The position numbers were made by a program, and so were the translations under genes. Below are positions 17,714 to 28,306 of a stretch of DNA of 64,000 nt, piece by piece. A model generated the notes under the pieces. The model made no database searches, was not told the origin of the DNA, and saw only the letters and a program-made list of their open reading frames with translations. Origin of the DNA: an uncultured Clostridia bacterium (GTDB lineage Bacteria; Bacillota; Clostridia; Lachnospirales; CAG-274). The stretch's first letter is position 1; each line of letters starts with the position of its first letter. The stretch lies in assembly GCA_944384195.1 (NCBI GenBank), contig CALWSK010000002.1:1-64000 (forward strand), written 5' to 3'.

Positions 17714-18985
17714 ATGAAAAAATTTTTTTCTATATTTATGGCAACTTTTATAGTTTCCTTAAATGTTAGTACTATTTTTGCAGATGATACAAAAATAGAA
17801 TTACCAGAAATATCTAAATCTTTGGATATTATAAACTCTAAGAAAAATAAGATACAACAATCTAATTTAAAAAAGAATAAAGATATAAAAATTTTTATAG
17901 ATAATAATCAACTTGAAAGTATAATTCCCGTAGTTTATCAAGATAGAATATATTTACCACTACGAACTTTAGGAGAAGCTTTAGAATTTACAACAGATTA
18001 TATATCTGAAAATAAGATAGTAATTATTAATTATGGTAAGATACAATTACCTATAGGACAAAATAAGGCTGTTGTAGATGGAAAAATTATACCTATTGAC
18101 AAAGAAAATAATAATATTGGTACTGTTGTTTTAGATGGTGTTACATATTTACCTTTGCGTTTTATATCAGAAAATCTTGGATATAAAGTATCATATGATG
18201 TTAGTAAAAAAATAGTATCTATACAAACAGGAAAAAATAAAGATAAAGAATATAAACAACTAACACAAAATGAAGCTAGAGATATATATAATCAAATATT
18301 AAAATTAAATAGTGAGCTAAAAAGTAAAACTTTACAATCAGATGTTAATATAAATTCTATTTTGAGTTCCGGAGAAGATAAAATACAATTTAAAGAAATA
18401 TCAAAAACTGATATAAAACTTGAAAATGAAAATAATTTAAAACTATATTTAAAACAAAGTGTAAATATTGAATCTATGGGAGAAAAACAAACTACAGAGC
18501 AAATAGGGTTTTATAAAGATGGAGAGTTTTATGTAAAACAAGGTGAAGATAAAGTTAAAGTAAAATATAATTTAGAAGAAATTAATCATATTATAAGTAA
18601 GGATGAAGGATATTCTGATTTTATTGTAAATGCAAGTGTTAGAGAATTGAATGGCAATAAAAAAGAATATAAATTTAATATAGATTTCAACAAAAATAAA
18701 GAGTTATTAGAGGAGTTAGTTAAAGGGCTTAATTTATCTAATGAAGATTTAGATATATTAAAGAATATTAAAGTTAAAGAAAACACATTTAGCATAATAG
18801 TAGATTCTAAAAATATAATTTTAGAAGAGTACGAAAAATTTAGTATGGAATTAGAACATGAAGGATTTAAAATACAAAGTAATATAAATTCTAAATCTAT
18901 AATTAAAGATATAAACAAAACTAAAGTAGAAATTCCTAATGAAGATCTAATAAAATATCAATTAGTAGAAAGTATAGAAATATAG
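17714..18985 (+). CDS. Secreted protein with copper amine oxidase N-terminal-like domain
   Basis: About 423 residues from the ATG at 17714 (AGGAG nine bases upstream); a GTG at 17705 overlaps the binding site. A signal peptide is followed at about residues 50-180 by two copies of the surface repeat seen in 'copper amine oxidase N-terminal domain' proteins (IYLPLRTLGEAL and TYLPLRFISENLGY). In Clostridia this is a wall- or surface-associated module, not an amine oxidase. The remaining 240 residues are Lys/Glu/Asn-rich and unrecognised. It stands alone with its own promoter upstream of the flagellar genes. Confidence 0.75.
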   Translation: MKKFFSIFMATFIVSLNVSTIFADDTKIELPEISKSLDIINSKKNKIQQSNLKKNKDIKIFIDNNQLESIIPVVYQDRIYLPLRTLGEALEFTTDYISENKIVIINYGKIQLPIGQNKAVVDGKIIPIDKENNNIGTVVLDGVTYLPLRFISENLGYKVSYDVSKKIVSIQTGKNKDKEYKQLTQNEARDIYNQILKLNSELKSKTLQSDVNINSILSSGEDKIQFKEISKTDIKLENENNLKLYLKQSVNIESMGEKQTTEQIGFYKDGEFYVKQGEDKVKVKYNLEEINHIISKDEGYSDFIVNASVRELNGNKKEYKFNIDFNKNKELLEELVKGLNLSNEDLDILKNIKVKENTFSIIVDSKNIILEEYEKFSMELEHEGFKIQSNINSKSIIKDINKTKVEIPNEDLIKYQLVESIEI

Positions 18986-19101
18986 TTAGTAAGGGGAAAA
19001 ATAACTTTTTTTTTATAAGAATATTTATTTAGATTAAATTGAGAAAAATGTAGAAAAATAAAACCATATATGATATACTTTAAAAAAGAGGAGATGATTT
19101 T

Positions 19102-19437
19102 ATGCAAAAACACATAAATGATAAGATACTCAAAGAAATTAAACAATATCTTATAAAGTTAAATGAAAATCTTAAAATTGTAGTTTTTGAATTACATCAA
19201 AATATGTTTACACAAAATACTATAGATTTATTAGAGGGGCTCGTATATTGTCTCAAGGGTATTGAATTTACTAAAGCTACACATAATATAGATATAGAAG
19301 AAGATTTTTTTAAAGAAAAGATACAAGAAATAAAGCAAGCTATCCAGGACAAAGAATATAATATGGCAGGAGATATCATAGAATATGAGGTGTCGGAGCT
19401 TATTTTACGTCTTAGCGAAAATTTAAAAAACGTATAA
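19102..19437 (+). CDS. Unrecognised 111-residue helical protein upstream of fliD
   Basis: A strong GAGGAG precedes the ATG. The protein is almost entirely predicted helix with no membrane segment or signal peptide, acidic in its second half. It lies 59 bases upstream of fliD and may be a flagellar chaperone or regulator by position. I recognise no family. Confidence 0.7.
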   Translation: MQKHINDKILKEIKQYLIKLNENLKIVVFELHQNMFTQNTIDLLEGLVYCLKGIEFTKATHNIDIEEDFFKEKIQEIKQAIQDKEYNMAGDIIEYEVSELILRLSENLKNV

Positions 19438-19496
19438 ATAAATTTACTTATTTTACGATATATAATATATAAAGTAAAATTTAGGAGGTAGTTTAT

Positions 19497-21689
19497 ATGG
19501 CTATATATACGTCTGATGTAAATCGTTTTACAGGGCTTTCGGGTTTAGACACAGATTCTATGATAGATAAAATGATGAAAGCCGAAAGCGCTAAATATGA
19601 TAGAATGGAGAAAGATAAGACTTTACTTCAGTGGAAACAAGAAGCTTATAGAACTTTAATGGATTCTATGAAAAGTTTTCAAGATAAATGGTTTGGGATA
19701 GATAAAACAAATAATATTTCTTATGATGCTTTTTGGAATAATTATACTACAAGTGTTACTGATAATACGACAGGAGCAGTTAGTAATGCTATAAAAATAA
19801 ATAGTACAACTAATAGTGGGAGTTATGATATAGAGGTTACTCAAAAAGCTCAAACAGAAACTATAACAGGTGGTAAGCTTGATAATGCTATTTTAGCTGA
19901 TAGTGCTAAATTAGAAAAAATCATTCAAGATAATGGGGAGATTAGTTTTAAATTTAACCTTGATGGTATTAGCAAAGATATAAGTATAACAAGTGAAGAT
20001 TTAAAAAAAGCGGGGAATAATTTAGAACAAGCTTTTAATGAAAAATTTGATGCTGCTTTTGGATCAGGTAGTATAGTAGCTTCAAAAGATAATAGTGGTA
20101 AAATAGTTTTTAAGCCTAAGGGAGATGGACATAATTTATCTGTTTCTGAAAGTAAAGAACCTGCAGGAGCAACAACTAATATAACAGGAGTTTTAAAGAA
20201 TGATAATAAGAAATTTTCTATAGAGATAAATGGTTATAAAGCTGATGTTGATTTGTCAGGGGCTAGTACAGAAGATGACAAAATAAAAAAAATAGAAGAG
20301 GCTCTTAAATCGGCCAAGGAAGTTAATGGGAATGGGGGAACAACAGATTTAACAAAATATATTTCTATTTCTAAAGGTAAAGATGGCTCTTTAGATATAA
20401 AAAATAAATCTAAAGATACCCCAGTTAAAATAAAAACTACGGTTGGAGATACTCAAACTGTTGAAAAAACGTTAACTGCTAGTAGTAGTTTAGGTTCTGC
20501 GGGATTTGATAAAACAAGCAATAGTATAACATTAAATAGTAAACTTACTGATATTTTTGGATCTGACTTTACTTCAAAGGATTCAGATACTAAATCTGAT
20601 GAAGTTACTTTAAACTTTGGTGGCAAAGATGTGGTATTAAACAAAGATGATACTATTCAAAGCTTTATAAATAAGGTAAACTCTAGTGGTGGTAATGTTA
20701 AGCTTGAATTTAATGAAGTTACGACTAGATTTGACATTAAATCTACTCAAAGTGGAGAAAATGGTGCTATAAATATTACTGATGAAAATACTAAAAAATT
20801 TCTTAAAGATTTTACTAAAATAGATGTTGACAATAAAGATGGAAGTGGCAGTATAAATAGTTCTTTTGTAAAAGGACAAGATGCTAAGTTTAAAGTAAAT
20901 GGTATTGAAACTACTAGACCATCTAATGAAATATCTATGAATGGTATAAATTTTACTATAAATGGTACAGGTAATGTTAAAATAGAAGCTAAAACAGATG
21001 TAGATACTACAGTTAAGAAAGTAAAAGAATTTGTAGATGATTATAATAAACTTATAGATGATATTCAAAAACAAGTTTCTAAATCAAGAGAAAAATCTGG
21101 TAAATATGGGTATTATGAACCACTTACAGAAGAACAAAAGAAAGCTATGAGTGAAGACGAGGTTAAAAAGTGGGAAGAAAAAGCAAAAACTGGACTTTTA
21201 TATAACGATGATTATTTAACTAGATTTTTAGGAGATTTAAGAGAAAACATTTATAAATCTGTTGATATAGGAGGAAAAAGCATTTCCTTATTTGAAATAG
21301 GTATCACAACTACTTCTAATTATAAAGATGGTGGTAAACTTCAAATAGATGAGAAAAAATTAAAAGAAGCTCTTGAAACAAGAGGAGATGAGGTAAGACA
21401 GTTATTTACTAAATCTAAAGAAGGTATAGGTGAGCTTGTTAAAAAGAACTTTAATGATGCTATAGGTTCTAAAGGATATCTTAGAGATAAAGCAGGTATG
21501 AAAGGTACTGCGTCTGATATGACTAATCAGCTTTCAAAAGAAATGAAAGATATGACAGAAAAGCTTGCAAAAGAAAGAGAAAGATTATACAATAAAGAAA
21601 TGCAGTATTTTAAATTATTTTCTCAAATGGAAGCTGCTATGAACAAGCAAAATAGTCAAATGGCAGCATTGCTTAATTTTTCAGGATAA
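19497..21689 (+). CDS. fliD: FliD, flagellar filament capping protein
   Basis: 730 residues. The N-terminal FliD domain (RFTGLSGLDTDSMIDKMMKAES, with WKQEAYRTLMDS) and the C-terminal coiled coil (MQYFKLFSQMEAAMNKQNSQ) are characteristic of the cap that folds flagellin at the filament tip. The central 400 residues are Ser/Thr/Gly/Asp-rich, as expected for variable surface-exposed domains. AGGAGG lies before the ATG. The order fliD, small chaperone-like gene, flaG, fliS is typical. Confidence 0.95.
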   Translation: MAIYTSDVNRFTGLSGLDTDSMIDKMMKAESAKYDRMEKDKTLLQWKQEAYRTLMDSMKSFQDKWFGIDKTNNISYDAFWNNYTTSVTDNTTGAVSNAIKINSTTNSGSYDIEVTQKAQTETITGGKLDNAILADSAKLEKIIQDNGEISFKFNLDGISKDISITSEDLKKAGNNLEQAFNEKFDAAFGSGSIVASKDNSGKIVFKPKGDGHNLSVSESKEPAGATTNITGVLKNDNKKFSIEINGYKADVDLSGASTEDDKIKKIEEALKSAKEVNGNGGTTDLTKYISISKGKDGSLDIKNKSKDTPVKIKTTVGDTQTVEKTLTASSSLGSAGFDKTSNSITLNSKLTDIFGSDFTSKDSDTKSDEVTLNFGGKDVVLNKDDTIQSFINKVNSSGGNVKLEFNEVTTRFDIKSTQSGENGAINITDENTKKFLKDFTKIDVDNKDGSGSINSSFVKGQDAKFKVNGIETTRPSNEISMNGINFTINGTGNVKIEAKTDVDTTVKKVKEFVDDYNKLIDDIQKQVSKSREKSGKYGYYEPLTEEQKKAMSEDEVKKWEEKAKTGLLYNDDYLTRFLGDLRENIYKSVDIGGKSISLFEIGITTTSNYKDGGKLQIDEKKLKEALETRGDEVRQLFTKSKEGIGELVKKNFNDAIGSKGYLRDKAGMKGTASDMTNQLSKEMKDMTEKLAKERERLYNKEMQYFKLFSQMEAAMNKQNSQMAALLNFSG

Positions 21690-21704
21690 TAGCAAGGTGT
21701 TTTT

Positions 21705-22124
21705 ATGAGTGATGAATATTTAAAATTATTAAAACAAAAAAATGAAACATTAAAAGAAATATATGACTACACAAAAAGCAAAGAATTTAAAGTATCAGAA
21801 GAGCAAGTGGAGCGTGTTGTATATTATCTGAATAATAGAGAAAAAATGTTTAATAAACTTACAGATATTCAACAAAAAATAGAAACATTGCATATAGGTT
21901 TAGAAAAATCTACAGATGAACATAAGAGTCTTATTTCTAAAAATGACGATATAATAAAAAAAATATTAGAGCTTGATAAAGAAAAAGAAAAAGTTATAAA
22001 TAATTTATATAAGTTTTTAAAAGAGAATATAAAATCTATAAAATCAACGAACAAAGTTAACAGTGGATATTTAGGTGTTTATTCAGATGTTGAATCTAGT
22101 AACTTTTTTGATAGCTCTAGATAA
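21705..22124 (+). CDS. Probable FliT/FlgN-like flagellar chaperone
   Basis: 139 residues, predominantly helical coiled coil without membrane segments, 15 bases after fliD and 14 before flaG. FliT-type export chaperones of FliD occupy this slot in many flagellar clusters and share this size and helical make-up. I see no diagnostic motif, so the assignment is by position and structure class. Confidence 0.5.
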   Translation: MSDEYLKLLKQKNETLKEIYDYTKSKEFKVSEEQVERVVYYLNNREKMFNKLTDIQQKIETLHIGLEKSTDEHKSLISKNDDIIKKILELDKEKEKVINNLYKFLKENIKSIKSTNKVNSGYLGVYSDVESSNFFDSSR

Positions 22125-22138
22125 AGGAGGAATATAAA

Positions 22139-22528
22139 ATGGAAATTAATAATAACATTTCTATAGCTAGTAGTGAATCTAGAAATATTGCTATGAGTAT
22201 AGATAATAGTCCTAAATTTAATCTCGAGTCTCAAGGAAAAATTCAAAGCGGAGATAGCTTGGATAGCAAAGATTCTAAAGGGTTTAAAGAAGGCGACAAA
22301 AAAAGTGTTAATAAAAAGGAGCTTGACAAGTTATTTTCAGAAGTTAATCAAAAATTTACAGATAAACAATTTTCTTATGATATTCATGAAAAAACAAATA
22401 GAGTTATTGTAAAAATAAAAGATTCTTCAAACGGAAAACTTCTTAAAGAAATACCTACAGAAGAAAGCTTAGATTTATCTGCTAAAATATTAGAAATGTC
22501 AGGACTTTTAATAGATAAAAAAAGCTAA
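22139..22528 (+). CDS. flaG: FlaG family flagellar protein
   Basis: 129 residues with a disordered Ser/Asn/Lys-rich N-terminal half and the conserved FlaG core at the C-terminus (FSYDIHEKTNRVIVKIKDSSNGKLLKEIP, shown here only as a region at about 80-108). FlaG influences filament length. A strong AAAGGAGG precedes the ATG. It lies between the chaperone-like gene and fliS. Confidence 0.88.
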   Translation: MEINNNISIASSESRNIAMSIDNSPKFNLESQGKIQSGDSLDSKDSKGFKEGDKKSVNKKELDKLFSEVNQKFTDKQFSYDIHEKTNRVIVKIKDSSNGKLLKEIPTEESLDLSAKILEMSGLLIDKKS

Positions 22529-22547
22529 TTTTTAAGGAGTTGATTTA

Positions 22548-22925
22548 ATGTATAATAACCCGTATGCAAAAGTAAAAGAAAATGCTATAAATACTGCTAC
22601 ACCAGAAGAGCTAACAATGATGCTTTATAATGGGGCTGTAAAATTTGGTAACCAAGCTTTAATAGCTCTAGAGAAAAAAGATTATCTTTCTGCAAATACG
22701 GCTATACAAAGAACAAGAGATATTATAAGAGAATTTCAATTCACTTTGAATATGAAATATGAAATATCTCAGCAGCTTTATGATGTTTACGAATACATTA
22801 TAGAAAGACTATCAGAGGCTAACATAAAAAAAGATATTGATATAATGAATGAAGTATTAGAACATTTAAGAACACTTAGAGATACTTGGAAGGAAGCTAT
22901 GAAAATAGCAAGAGCTTCTAGGTAA
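22548..22925 (+). CDS. fliS: FliS, flagellin export chaperone
   Basis: 125 residues with the standard FliS pattern: NPYAKVKENAINTATPEEL at the start, MLYNGAVKF, then the four-helix bundle, ending LRDTWKEAMK. It binds the flagellin C-terminus and prevents premature polymerisation. Last gene of the fliD cluster. Confidence 0.95.
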   Translation: MYNNPYAKVKENAINTATPEELTMMLYNGAVKFGNQALIALEKKDYLSANTAIQRTRDIIREFQFTLNMKYEISQQLYDVYEYIIERLSEANIKKDIDIMNEVLEHLRTLRDTWKEAMKIARASR

Positions 22926-22934
22926 TTATTTATG

Positions 22935-22956
22935 GGCTGGAGATTTTTCTTCAGCC
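22935..22956 (+). other. Hairpin after fliS without a T-run
   Basis: GGCTGGAGA pairs with TCTTCAGCC (one G-T wobble) around a TTTT loop, ten bases after the fliS stop. No T-tract follows, so it is a weak terminator at best and may instead protect the 3' end of the flagellar message. Confidence 0.5.
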
Positions 22957-22980
22957 TATAGTTAATATAAGGAGGATTTT

Positions 22981-23523
22981 ATGAAAATTTTATTTGCATC
23001 AGATTTACATGGTTCGTTTTATTATTGTAAAAAATTAAAAGAAATATTTGAAAGAGAAAATCCAGATAAGCTTGTGTTACTTGGAGATATTTTATACCAT
23101 GGACCAAGAAATCCTTTACCAGAAGAATATGCTCCTAAAGAAGTATTTGAAATGTTAAATAGTATTAAAGATAGGATATTATGCGTAAGAGGAAATTGTG
23201 ATAGTGAAGTTGACCAAATGGTTTTAGAATTTCCTATGATGGCAGATTATATGATGCTAAACATAGATGGAATAAATATGTTTTTGACTCACGGACATCT
23301 GTATAATAAAGAGAATATGCCTAATATAGAAAAAGATGATATATTAATACACGGACATACACATGTTAATATTATAGATAAATTTGATAAAGGTATATAC
23401 ATAAATCCAGGTTCTATATCTATGCCAAAAGAAAATCAAGAAAATAGTTATATGGTATATGAAAATAGAAAGTTTATTATAAAAAATATAGATGGTAAAG
23501 AGTTAAAAGTATTGGAGCTTTAA
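22981..23523 (+). CDS. yfcE: YfcE-family metallophosphoesterase
   Basis: 180 residues with all metal-binding motifs of the MPP superfamily in order: ASDLHGS (start), LLGDIL, VRGNCDSE, THGHL and HGHTHV. YfcE-type enzymes hydrolyse phosphodiesters such as cyclic nucleotides or artificial substrates; the natural substrate is unsettled. AGGAGG precedes the ATG. Six bases separate it from the HAD gene, so the two are probably co-transcribed. Confidence 0.9.
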   Translation: MKILFASDLHGSFYYCKKLKEIFERENPDKLVLLGDILYHGPRNPLPEEYAPKEVFEMLNSIKDRILCVRGNCDSEVDQMVLEFPMMADYMMLNIDGINMFLTHGHLYNKENMPNIEKDDILIHGHTHVNIIDKFDKGIYINPGSISMPKENQENSYMVYENRKFIIKNIDGKELKVLEL

Positions 23524-23529
23524 AATATT

Positions 23530-24138
23530 ATGGAAGTAAATGTATATGATTTTGACAAAACTATTTTTGATGGAGATAGTACTCAAAAATTTTATTTATA
23601 TCTTTTAAAAAATAATCCTAAAATAGCATTTTATCTACCTAAGCAATTTTTTTATTTTATGCCATTTTCTTTTGGAATTATGGAAAAAACTAAATTTAAA
23701 GAAAAATTTTATAGTTGTTTTTCTTCAATAGAAAATATAGAAGAGGAAGTAGAAAAATTTTGGGATATAAATATAAAAGGTATAAAAAAATGGTATTATG
23801 ACAATCAAAGGGAAGATGATATAATAATTTCTGCATCTCCAGAATTTTTATTAAAACCTATATGTAAAAGACTTAATATAAAATATCTTATAGCTTCTAA
23901 AGTAGATAGTAAGACTGGAAAATATGATGGTTTAAATTGTTATGGAGAAGAAAAAGTAATAAGATTAAAAAAAGAAAAACCAGAAGTAATAATAAATGAA
24001 TTTTATTCTGATTCTTTTTCTGATGAGCCTTTAGCTATGCTTGCTAAAAAAAGTTATATAGTAGATAAAGATAACTTTTATCCTTGGTGGGAGTATAAGA
24101 GAAATAGGGCGGAAAAAGGTAATAAAATGCATAAATAA
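23530..24138 (+). CDS. HAD-IB family phosphatase-like hydrolase
   Basis: 202 residues. The HAD motif I nucleophile is in VYDFDKTIFDGD at residues 5-16, motif II is IIISASPEF at about 97-105, the motif III lysine lies near residues 120-150, and SDSFSDEP supplies acidic residues at about 160. The class resembles phosphoserine-phosphatase-like HAD-IB enzymes acting on small phosphorylated molecules. The substrate is unknown. Adjacent to yfcE. Confidence 0.85.
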   Translation: MEVNVYDFDKTIFDGDSTQKFYLYLLKNNPKIAFYLPKQFFYFMPFSFGIMEKTKFKEKFYSCFSSIENIEEEVEKFWDINIKGIKKWYYDNQREDDIIISASPEFLLKPICKRLNIKYLIASKVDSKTGKYDGLNCYGEEKVIRLKKEKPEVIINEFYSDSFSDEPLAMLAKKSYIVDKDNFYPWWEYKRNRAEKGNKMHK

Positions 24139-24140
24139 TG

Positions 24141-24169
24141 TTGACAAAAAATTCAAAATATGGTATCAT
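24141..24169 (+). promoter_or_regulatory. Strong rpoBC promoter
   Basis: Consensus TTGACA, a 17-base spacer and TATCAT with an extended -10 (TGG before it). It lies directly after the HAD gene stop and about 214 bases before the rpoB start, so rpoBC has its own promoter. Confidence 0.85.
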
Positions 24170-24175
24170 TAAAAA

Positions 24176-24382
24176 ACCTATCGAAATGACAAGGCATTTT
24201 AATAGAGAAAGGCGTATTTATATGTTTTATATTTTATTATATAATTTATATTAGATTTTAACCGAAAACAATTTTTTTTAAATAGTTAGTCTTCGGTGGT
24301 TTTTTGCGTCTATACAAAACGATTAAAACATTGGATATATAGCTTTTTAAGCTTTAAATTTTATTTAAGGAGTGGTAGTGCC
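24176..24382 (+). promoter_or_regulatory. rpoB leader with short ORF and terminator-like hairpin
   Basis: The predicted transcript has about 205 untranslated bases before rpoB. It holds a 10-codon ORF at 24222-24254 (ATG preceded by AAAGG; Met-Phe-Tyr-Ile-Leu-Leu-Tyr-Asn-Leu-Tyr). Next comes ACCGAA (24261-24266), which can pair with TTCGGT (24292-24297) and is followed by GG and six T (24300-24305). The order of leader peptide, stem and T-run looks like an attenuator. The stem is short and the DNA AT-rich, so this is suggestive only. Confidence 0.45.
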
Positions 24383-27300
24383 GTGGAGAAAAATAGAATA
24401 CAGCCAATTAAACTTGGCGATGTTGTTCGTATGAGCTATTCAAGGATTGATGAAGTATTAGAAATGCCAAATCTCCTAGCTTTACAAAAAGATAGCTACG
24501 ACTGGTTTCTTGAGGAGGGGCTCAAGGAAGTTTTTGAAGATATATCACCTATAACAGATCACAGCAATAATCTTATTCTTGAATTTGTGGGATTTAAGCT
24601 AGATTCAGAACCTAGATATTCTATAGCAGAGTGTAAAGAACGTGATACTACTTATGCTGCTGCTTTAAGAGTAAAAACTAGGCTCACAAATAAAAAAGAT
24701 GATGAGATAAAAGAACAAGAAATTTTTATGGGTGACTTTCCTCTTATGACAGATACAGGCACATTTGTAATAAATGGTGCAGAACGTGTTATAGTAAGTC
24801 AGCTTGTTCGTTCTCCTGGTATCTACTATGCTATGGAAAAAGATAAGGTGGGGAAAAACCTTATAAGTTCAACTGTTATACCAAATAGGGGAGCTTGGTT
24901 AGAATATGAAACAGATTCTAACGATATATTTTATGTTAGGGTAGATAGAAATCGTAAACTACCAGTAACAGCTCTTATACGTGCTTTTGGTATAGGAACA
25001 GATGAAGAAATAATCGAATATTTTGGTGAAGAACCTAAAATACTCGCTACTATAGAAAAAGACGTAACTAAAAGTTATGAAGAAGGGCTTTTAGAAGTTT
25101 ACAAAAAAATACGTCCAGGAGAACCACCTACTGTTGAGAGTTCTCAATCTTTATTACACAGTATGTTTTATGACCCTAAAAGATATGACCTTGCTAGAGT
25201 TGGTAGATATAAATTTAATAAAAAGCTTGCTTATAAAAATAGAGCACTTGGCTTTAAACTTGCAGAAAATGTTATTGACTTAGCTACTGGTGAGGTAATA
25301 GCTAATGAAGGAGAAAAAATTACTAAAGAGCTTGCAGATACAATTCAGAACTCTGGTGCACCTTTTATTAAAATTTATGTAGAAGATGACAGAGTATGTA
25401 AAGTAATTGGTAATTTAACAGTAGATGCTACTGAATATTTAAACGCATATAACATTACTAAACAAGAAGTTGGGATAAAAGAAAATGTTTATTATCCTGT
25501 TCTTATGGAAATATTAGAATCGGCAGAAGATAAAGATGATTTAAAACAAAAATTACAAGCTAATCTTCAAAGACTTGTTCCTAAGCATATAACTTTTGAA
25601 GATATTATGGCTAGTATGAATTATAATATACATTTAGACTATGGCGTTGGAGCTAAAGATGATATAGATCATCTTGGAAACAGACGCATAAGAGCCGTTG
25701 GTGAGCTTTTACAAAACCAATTTAGAATAGGTTTATCTCGTATGGAAAGAGTTGTTAAAGAGAGAATGAACACTCAAGCTCTAGAGGTTATTACTCCTCA
25801 AGCTCTTATAAATATAAAACCTGTTACCGCAGTTATAAAAGAATTCTTTGGAAGCTCTCAATTGTCACAGTTTATGGACCAAAACAATCCTCTTAGTGAG
25901 ATGACACATAAACGTCGTCTTTCTGCTCTTGGTCCTGGTGGTCTTTCTAGAGATAGAGCGGGATTTGAAGTTAGGGATGTACACACTTCTCACTATGGGC
26001 GTATGTGTCCTATAGAAACCCCAGAGGGTCCTAATATCGGTCTTATAAATTCTCTTGCTACTTTTGCCAAAATTAACGAATATGGCTTTATAGAAGCACC
26101 TTATAGAAAGATAGATAAATCTGGAGATAAACCTAGAGTAATTAATGAGTTTATATATGTTACTGCAGATGAAGAAGAAAGCTATGTTATAGCTCAAGCA
26201 AATGAGCCTTTAAATGAAAATGGAGAATTTATACATTCTAAAGTTACAGCACGTCTTGGTGAGGACAATGTAGAGATTGATCCAAGAAAGATAGACCTTA
26301 TGGACGTTTCTCCTAAACAGCTTGTATCTGTAGCGACTGCTCTTATACCTTTCCTTGAAAATGACGACGTTACAAGGGCTCTTATGGGTTCTAACATGCA
26401 ACGTCAGGCAGTTCCTCTTTTAACTACAGAAGCTCCAGTTGTTGGGACTGGTATGGAACATAAAACGGCTAAGGACTCTGGAGTTGTTATTGTAGCTAAA
26501 AATGATGGTATTATAGAAAAAGTTGATGCTTCTGAAATAGTTATTAAAACTGATGGTGGCAAAAAAGATAGATATAAACTTAGTAAGTTTAAAAGAAGCA
26601 ACCAAAGTAACTGTATGAACCAAAAACCTATAGTATCTAAAGGACAAGTAGTTAAGGCCGGGGATATTATAGCAGATGGTCCTTCTACAAAAGATGGAGA
26701 GCTTGCACTTGGTAAAAATCCTCTTATTGGATTTATGACTTGGGAAGGTTATAACTATGAAGATGCCGTTTTACTTAGTGAAAAATTAGTATCTGATGAT
26801 GTTTATACTTCTATTCACATAGAAGAATATGAGTGTGAAGCTAGGGATACTAAGCTTGGACCAGAAGAGATAACAAAAGATATTCCTAATGTTGGGGATG
26901 ACGCTCTTAGAGATTTAACAGAAAGTGGTATAATAAGAATAGGTGCAGAGGTTTGGCCTAATGATATTCTTGTAGGTAAGGTTACTCCTAAGGGAGAAAC
27001 AGAGCTAACAGCAGAAGAAAGACTTTTAAGAGCTATATTTGGAGAAAAGGCTCGTGAAGTTAGGGATACTTCTCTTAGAGTTCCACACGGTGAATGTGGT
27101 ATTATAGTAGATGTAAAAATATTTACACGTGAAAACGGTGATGAGTTACCTCCAGGAGTTAACAAACTTGTACGTGTTTATATAGCTCAAAAAAGAAAGA
27201 TATCTGTAGGGGATAAAATGGCAGGACGTCACGGTAATAAAGGGGTAGTATCTCGAGTACTTCCAGTTGAAGATATGCCATTTTTACCTAATGGTAGACC

Positions 27301-28285
27301 TCTTGATATAGTGCTTAATCCTCTTGGTGTTCCTTCTCGTATGAACATTGGGCAGGTATTAGAAATACATTTATCGCTTGCTGCTAAGGTTCTTGACTGG
27401 AAAATAGCTACTCCAGTATTTGATGGTGCAAACGAAGAGGACATTATGGAAACTTTAGAGCTTGCAAATGATTATGCTAATATGGAATGGGCAGATTTTG
27501 AGGCTAAATGGAAAGGTAATATAAATGATGAAATTTTTGACTATTTAGACAAAAACAAAGCCCACCGTGAAGAATGGAGAGGCGTGGAGCTTAACCATAC
27601 AGGTAAAATTAAGCTAAGAGATGGTAGAACTGGGGAAGAATTTGATAATCCTACAACAGTTGGATTTATGCACTATCTTAAATTGCATCACCTAGTAGAT
27701 GATAAAATTCACGCTCGTTCTACAGGTCCATATTCTTTAGTTACACAACAACCTCTTGGTGGTAAAGCACAATTTGGTGGTCAAAGATTTGGAGAGATGG
27801 AAGTTTGGGCTTTAGAGGCATATGGTGCATCTTATACACTTCAGGAGATATTAACTGTTAAGTCTGATGATATAGTAGGACGTGTTAAAACTTATGAAGC
27901 TATAGTAAAAGGTGAAAACATTCCAGAACCAGGTATTCCAGAATCATTCAAAGTATTACTTAAAGAGTTACAAGCTTTAGGACTTGATGTTAGAGTGCTT
28001 TTAGAAGACTCTACAGAAGTAGAAATAAAAGAATCTGTTGATGATTCAGATGTTGTATCTGTTAATGTAAATATAGAAGGTACAGAAGATAAAGAACAAG
28101 GCGAAGATTTTGAAAATTCTCTAGTTAAAGATTTCATTATCGAAGATTCTTCTTATGAGGATTCTGAAATGAGTTCTATAGAAGATATGTTATTAGAAGA
28201 TGATTTTGATGACGAGCTAGATTTTGATGATGATATTTTTGCAGAAATAAGCAAAGAGATAGAAAATGAGGATTTTGATATATAA
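24383..28285 (+). CDS. rpoB: RNA polymerase beta subunit
   Basis: About 1300 residues from the GTG at 24383, preceded by AAGGAG ten bases away. Upstream in-frame codons back to 24296 cover the leader hairpin and are not coding. All beta-subunit regions are present, including the rifampicin-site region ([30 protein letters not shown]) and the C-terminal [23 protein letters not shown] region (both longer, cited by start). The last 75 residues or so, after [14 protein letters not shown], form an Asp/Glu-rich tail that goes beyond the conserved core. The usual rplJ-rplL genes do not precede it. Confidence 0.97.
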   Translation: MEKNRIQPIKLGDVVRMSYSRIDEVLEMPNLLALQKDSYDWFLEEGLKEVFEDISPITDHSNNLILEFVGFKLDSEPRYSIAECKERDTTYAAALRVKTRLTNKKDDEIKEQEIFMGDFPLMTDTGTFVINGAERVIVSQLVRSPGIYYAMEKDKVGKNLISSTVIPNRGAWLEYETDSNDIFYVRVDRNRKLPVTALIRAFGIGTDEEIIEYFGEEPKILATIEKDVTKSYEEGLLEVYKKIRPGEPPTVESSQSLLHSMFYDPKRYDLARVGRYKFNKKLAYKNRALGFKLAENVIDLATGEVIANEGEKITKELADTIQNSGAPFIKIYVEDDRVCKVIGNLTVDATEYLNAYNITKQEVGIKENVYYPVLMEILESAEDKDDLKQKLQANLQRLVPKHITFEDIMASMNYNIHLDYGVGAKDDIDHLGNRRIRAVGELLQNQFRIGLSRMERVVKERMNTQALEVITPQALINIKPVTAVIKEFFGSSQLSQFMDQNNPLSEMTHKRRLSALGPGGLSRDRAGFEVRDVHTSHYGRMCPIETPEGPNIGLINSLATFAKINEYGFIEAPYRKIDKSGDKPRVINEFIYVTADEEESYVIAQANEPLNENGEFIHSKVTARLGEDNVEIDPRKIDLMDVSPKQLVSVATALIPFLENDDVTRALMGSNMQRQAVPLLTTEAPVVGTGMEHKTAKDSGVVIVAKNDGIIEKVDASEIVIKTDGGKKDRYKLSKFKRSNQSNCMNQKPIVSKGQVVKAGDIIADGPSTKDGELALGKNPLIGFMTWEGYNYEDAVLLSEKLVSDDVYTSIHIEEYECEARDTKLGPEEITKDIPNVGDDALRDLTESGIIRIGAEVWPNDILVGKVTPKGETELTAEERLLRAIFGEKAREVRDTSLRVPHGECGIIVDVKIFTRENGDELPPGVNKLVRVYIAQKRKISVGDKMAGRHGNKGVVSRVLPVEDMPFLPNGRPLDIVLNPLGVPSRMNIGQVLEIHLSLAAKVLDWKIATPVFDGANEEDIMETLELANDYANMEWADFEAKWKGNINDEIFDYLDKNKAHREEWRGVELNHTGKIKLRDGRTGEEFDNPTTVGFMHYLKLHHLVDDKIHARSTGPYSLVTQQPLGGKAQFGGQRFGEMEVWALEAYGASYTLQEILTVKSDDIVGRVKTYEAIVKGENIPEPGIPESFKVLLKELQALGLDVRVLLEDSTEVEIKESVDDSDVVSVNVNIEGTEDKEQGEDFENSLVKDFIIEDSSYEDSEMSSIEDMLLEDDFDDELDFDDDIFAEISKEIENEDFDI

Positions 28286-28306
28286 TAGAAAGGAGAAAGT
28301 GTTTGT

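Noticed and set aside
24296..24382. In-frame upstream start that would add 29 residues to RpoB
   Set aside because: The added residues cover the leader hairpin and T-run, have no ribosome binding site and do not resemble RpoB. The GTG at 24383 has AAGGAG and gives the normal beta N-terminus.
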